Source: Rhizobiales bacterium TNE-4 (lineage in GTDB: Bacteria > Pseudomonadota > Alphaproteobacteria > Rhizobiales > Beijerinckiaceae). Taken from it: DNA of 64,000 nucleotides. Of this stretch, positions 62,243 to 64,000 are shown in pieces. The notes below the pieces were generated by a model. That model was given only the letters and a program-made list of their open reading frames with translations, was not told where the DNA came from and did no database searches. How positions within the stretch are numbered: position 1 is the first letter of the stretch; each line of letters begins with the position of its first letter. A program made the translations under genes and the position numbers. Location: NCBI GenBank assembly GCA_019083985.1, contig JAHRCV010000002.1, positions 431,001 to 495,000 on the forward strand, given 5' to 3'.

Positions 62243-63099
62243 GAGCGTTCACCAGCAAATGGAACCATACAGTTAAAATCTTCGCTATCGCCGAGTATGG
62301 CCTTGCTCTCACGCCACAGAGTTGATGCTGTTTGCAAGAGAATTGGTGAAATGGAGTTCGCCGTGGCGAATTCATCAAACAGGCGCACATCCTTGCGCAT
62401 CAATCCCATGGTGAAGCCCGAATCGAAAGAACCGGACAAGACCCATTTCGGTAGATTGACTTCAAACACCGCGCTACGGCCCGAACCTTTTGCCAAAGCC
62501 GCCGCAAGCGCCTCGCGATTAAGGCCAGCCTTCTCACCTGCAGCGAGGGCTTCACCAGCTAAAGCGAGATGCGCAGCGCAGAGGGCATTGTTGAGGATTT
62601 TGACGACATTACCGCAACCGGGGCCGCCGCATAACACCGTCTCACGCCCAAGAATATCCAACACCGGCTTTGCACGGTGAAGGGCATCGTCATCTCCGCC
62701 AGCCATGATGAACAGCGTCCCGGCCGCTGCCCCCGCAGCGCCGCCCGAGACGGGCGCATCGACATAGAAGACGCCTTTTGCATGCGCAGCCTGCGCGAGT
62801 TTGCGCGTTGAATCAGGATCGGCCGTCGATGTGTCAATAATCAGCATGCCAGGTCGGCAATACGGAAATATGGTATCCATAACCTGTTCGACGATGCCAC
62901 TGTGCGGCAAGGACAGAAGCAGCGTCTGACATGTGTTCGCCAGGTCTTGGATCTGATTCGTGTGCGGTACAAAAAGCGCCCGTCGCTCCGCGGCCACATC
63001 ATAGCCGAGAACACTCTGGCCGGCGCGCACCAATGTTTGCGCCATGGCAAGCCCCATCTGACCAAGGCCAATGACGCCGATATCAAAAGTTTGATCCAA
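62239..63099 (-). CDS. 3-hydroxyisobutyrate dehydrogenase-family enzyme
   Basis: A 286-residue beta-hydroxyacid dehydrogenase with all canonical motifs: Rossmann GVIGLGQMGLAMA, substrate loop YVDAPVSGGAAGA, catalytic Lys in GCGNVVKILNNAL. It converts a hydroxy acid such as 3-hydroxyisobutyrate, tartronate semialdehyde partner or similar to the semialdehyde, which the coupled aldehyde dehydrogenase can oxidise. The pair with the TRAP system and SDR suggests catabolism of an imported hydroxy or sugar acid. The upstream gap to 63296 holds no recognised element. Confidence 0.92.
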   Translation of the reverse strand: MDQTFDIGVIGLGQMGLAMAQTLVRAGQSVLGYDVAAERRALFVPHTNQIQDLANTCQTLLLSLPHSGIVEQVMDTIFPYCRPGMLIIDTSTADPDSTRKLAQAAHAKGVFYVDAPVSGGAAGAAAGTLFIMAGGDDDALHRAKPVLDILGRETVLCGGPGCGNVVKILNNALCAAHLALAGEALAAGEKAGLNREALAAALAKGSGRSAVFEVNLPKWVLSGSFDSGFTMGLMRKDVRLFDEFATANSISPILLQTASTLWRESKAILGDSEDFNCMVPFAGERS

Positions 63100-63295
63100 G
63101 TTAACCTCCGGCTTGTGGTCCGTCGCTTGAGATGCCGCACCACTGACCCACCATCATCGCCAACACGTGCCCGTTTGCAACTGCATGAAAGGCATGCACG
63201 CGCGGCGAAACAGAAGCCTTAGGCCCCCTCGACAAGGCTACACGGCAGCGACATGATGGCAGCAACAAAAGACCTGACCGAAGGGGAGCTTCATC

Positions 63296-64000
63296 ATGAT
63301 GCATTTTGCGCGACTGCTCGCACCTGCTGTTGTGATTGCAACGGCATCGCCTGTATGGGGGCAGGAGGTCACGGTCTATTGCTCCATTCTCGAAGAACAG
63401 TGCCGCGAAGGCAGTGCCCTGTTCGAGAAGATGACGGGAACCAAAGTGACCATGGTGCGCAAAAGCACGGGCGAGGTATATGCGCAGATCCGCGCGGAAG
63501 CTGCCAACCCCAAAGCCGATGTGTGGTGGGGCGGCCCTGGTGAAGCTCACTTGCAAGCGGCGGGAGAAAATCTTCTGACACCTTATCAGTCACCTCGTAT
63601 GGCCGAGCTTTATCCTTGGGCACAAACCTACGCGAAAAATGCACAATTCGGAACGAATGGCATCTATCTCGGTGTTCTAGGGATTGGTTATAATACCGAT
63701 GTTTTGAAGAAGCGTAATTTACCAGAACCAAAATGCTGGGCGGACCTTCTGGATCCACGCTACCGCGACGAAATTCAAATTGCTGATCCAAGCTCGTCTG
63801 GGACGGCGTATGTCTTCTTAGCGACGACAGTGCAACGGCTCGGAGAAGAGAAGGGCTTTGAGTACCTCAAAGCCATGCACAAGAACGTCAATCAATATAC
63901 CAAATCGGGTATTGCTCCGATCAAGGCGCTTGCATTGGGCGAAACAGCGATTGGCATCGGGTTTATGCATGACATGCTGACACAGATTCTTGATGGCGCA
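63296..64000 (+). CDS. ABC transporter substrate-binding protein (iron(III)/AfuA-like), 3' end cut
   Basis: The first 235 residues of a periplasmic binding protein run to the window edge without a stop. ATG 63296 (a second ATG at 63299) follows GGGGAG at good distance. A signal peptide (LLAPAVVIATASPVWG-QE) precedes EVTVYCSILEEQCREGSALF, the start pattern of Fe(III)/AfuA/FbpA and spermidine/phosphonate-like family-1 binders; ADVWWGGPGEAHLQAAG, GIGYNTDVLKK, WADLLDPRYRDEIQIADPSSSGTAY follow in the expected order. Ligand tyrosines for iron lie partly beyond the window, so iron, sugar phosphate or another ligand stays open. Permease and ATPase are expected downstream. Confidence 0.88.
   Translation, partial: MMHFARLLAPAVVIATASPVWGQEVTVYCSILEEQCREGSALFEKMTGTKVTMVRKSTGEVYAQIRAEAANPKADVWWGGPGEAHLQAAGENLLTPYQSPRMAELYPWAQTYAKNAQFGTNGIYLGVLGIGYNTDVLKKRNLPEPKCWADLLDPRYRDEIQIADPSSSGTAYVFLATTVQRLGEEKGFEYLKAMHKNVNQYTKSGIAPIKALALGETAIGIGFMHDMLTQILDGA

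Overview
The window reads as a stretch of chromosome from an alphaproteobacterium, most likely in the Hyphomicrobiales (Rhizobiales). The clues are a ~180-kDa NAD-dependent glutamate dehydrogenase, the nucleoid protein GapR (DUF2312), a DUF1036 protein next to pyruvate kinase, a Tat-exported periplasmic glucan protein (OpgD type), a TTGAC-N4-ATCAA (FNR/FixK type) box in front of hemN, and abundant ABC/TRAP uptake systems in densely packed, often 4-bp-overlapping genes. Family names below come from reading the translated proteins; no database search was possible. No tRNA, rRNA, CRISPR array, insertion sequence or integrase was recognised, and no gap between genes exceeds 300 bases.

Region by region. 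1-17340 is core-like: partial NAD-glutamate dehydrogenase, an ABC1/UbiB-type kinase, an M3 oligopeptidase, a sigma54 response regulator, an L,D-transpeptidase and a DUF882 envelope protein (cell-wall module), gapR, glycerate 2-kinase, DUF1036, pyk and a TPR lipo/periplasmic protein. 17420-18905 is a small, visibly AT-rich insert: three overlapping unknown genes behind a strong-looking promoter whose -10 lies inside a palindrome; the first protein carries the motif DQPRVPAGQSDGGRWT. This is the best candidate for an undescribed accessory (possibly effector/immunity) system. 18929-26978 holds opgD, an allantoinase-like deacetylase, a GNAT plus an NMT1-type ABC importer, a DMT exporter and FNR-controlled hemN.

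27033-37779 is dominated by hydroxy-acid and sugar-acid metabolism: two hydroxyacid dehydrogenases, a stand-alone UgpC/MsmK-type ATPase, a DenD-like dehydrogenase, an SDR, a GNAT and an IlvD/EDD sugar-acid dehydratase, then an aminotransferase, a periplasmic unknown and KDPG aldolase. 37852-42721 is an RND efflux operon (pump, adaptor, TetR repressor) with a perfect palindromic operator inside the tetR promoter. 42850-45996 has an aldose-1-epimerase-like gene and an MscS channel.

46069-54068 is one operon for gamma-glutamyl/peptide use: gamma-glutamyltransferase, DUF1028, and a complete Dpp/Opp-type importer. 54069-63099 carries an aldo-keto reductase, a DUF2938 membrane protein, then an SDR and a complete TRAP transporter (dctPQM) divergent from a LacI-type regulator, followed by an aldehyde dehydrogenase and a 3-hydroxyisobutyrate-dehydrogenase-family enzyme: a regulated uptake-and-oxidation locus for an unknown organic or sugar acid. 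The window ends inside an iron/organic-type ABC binding-protein gene that starts at 63296.
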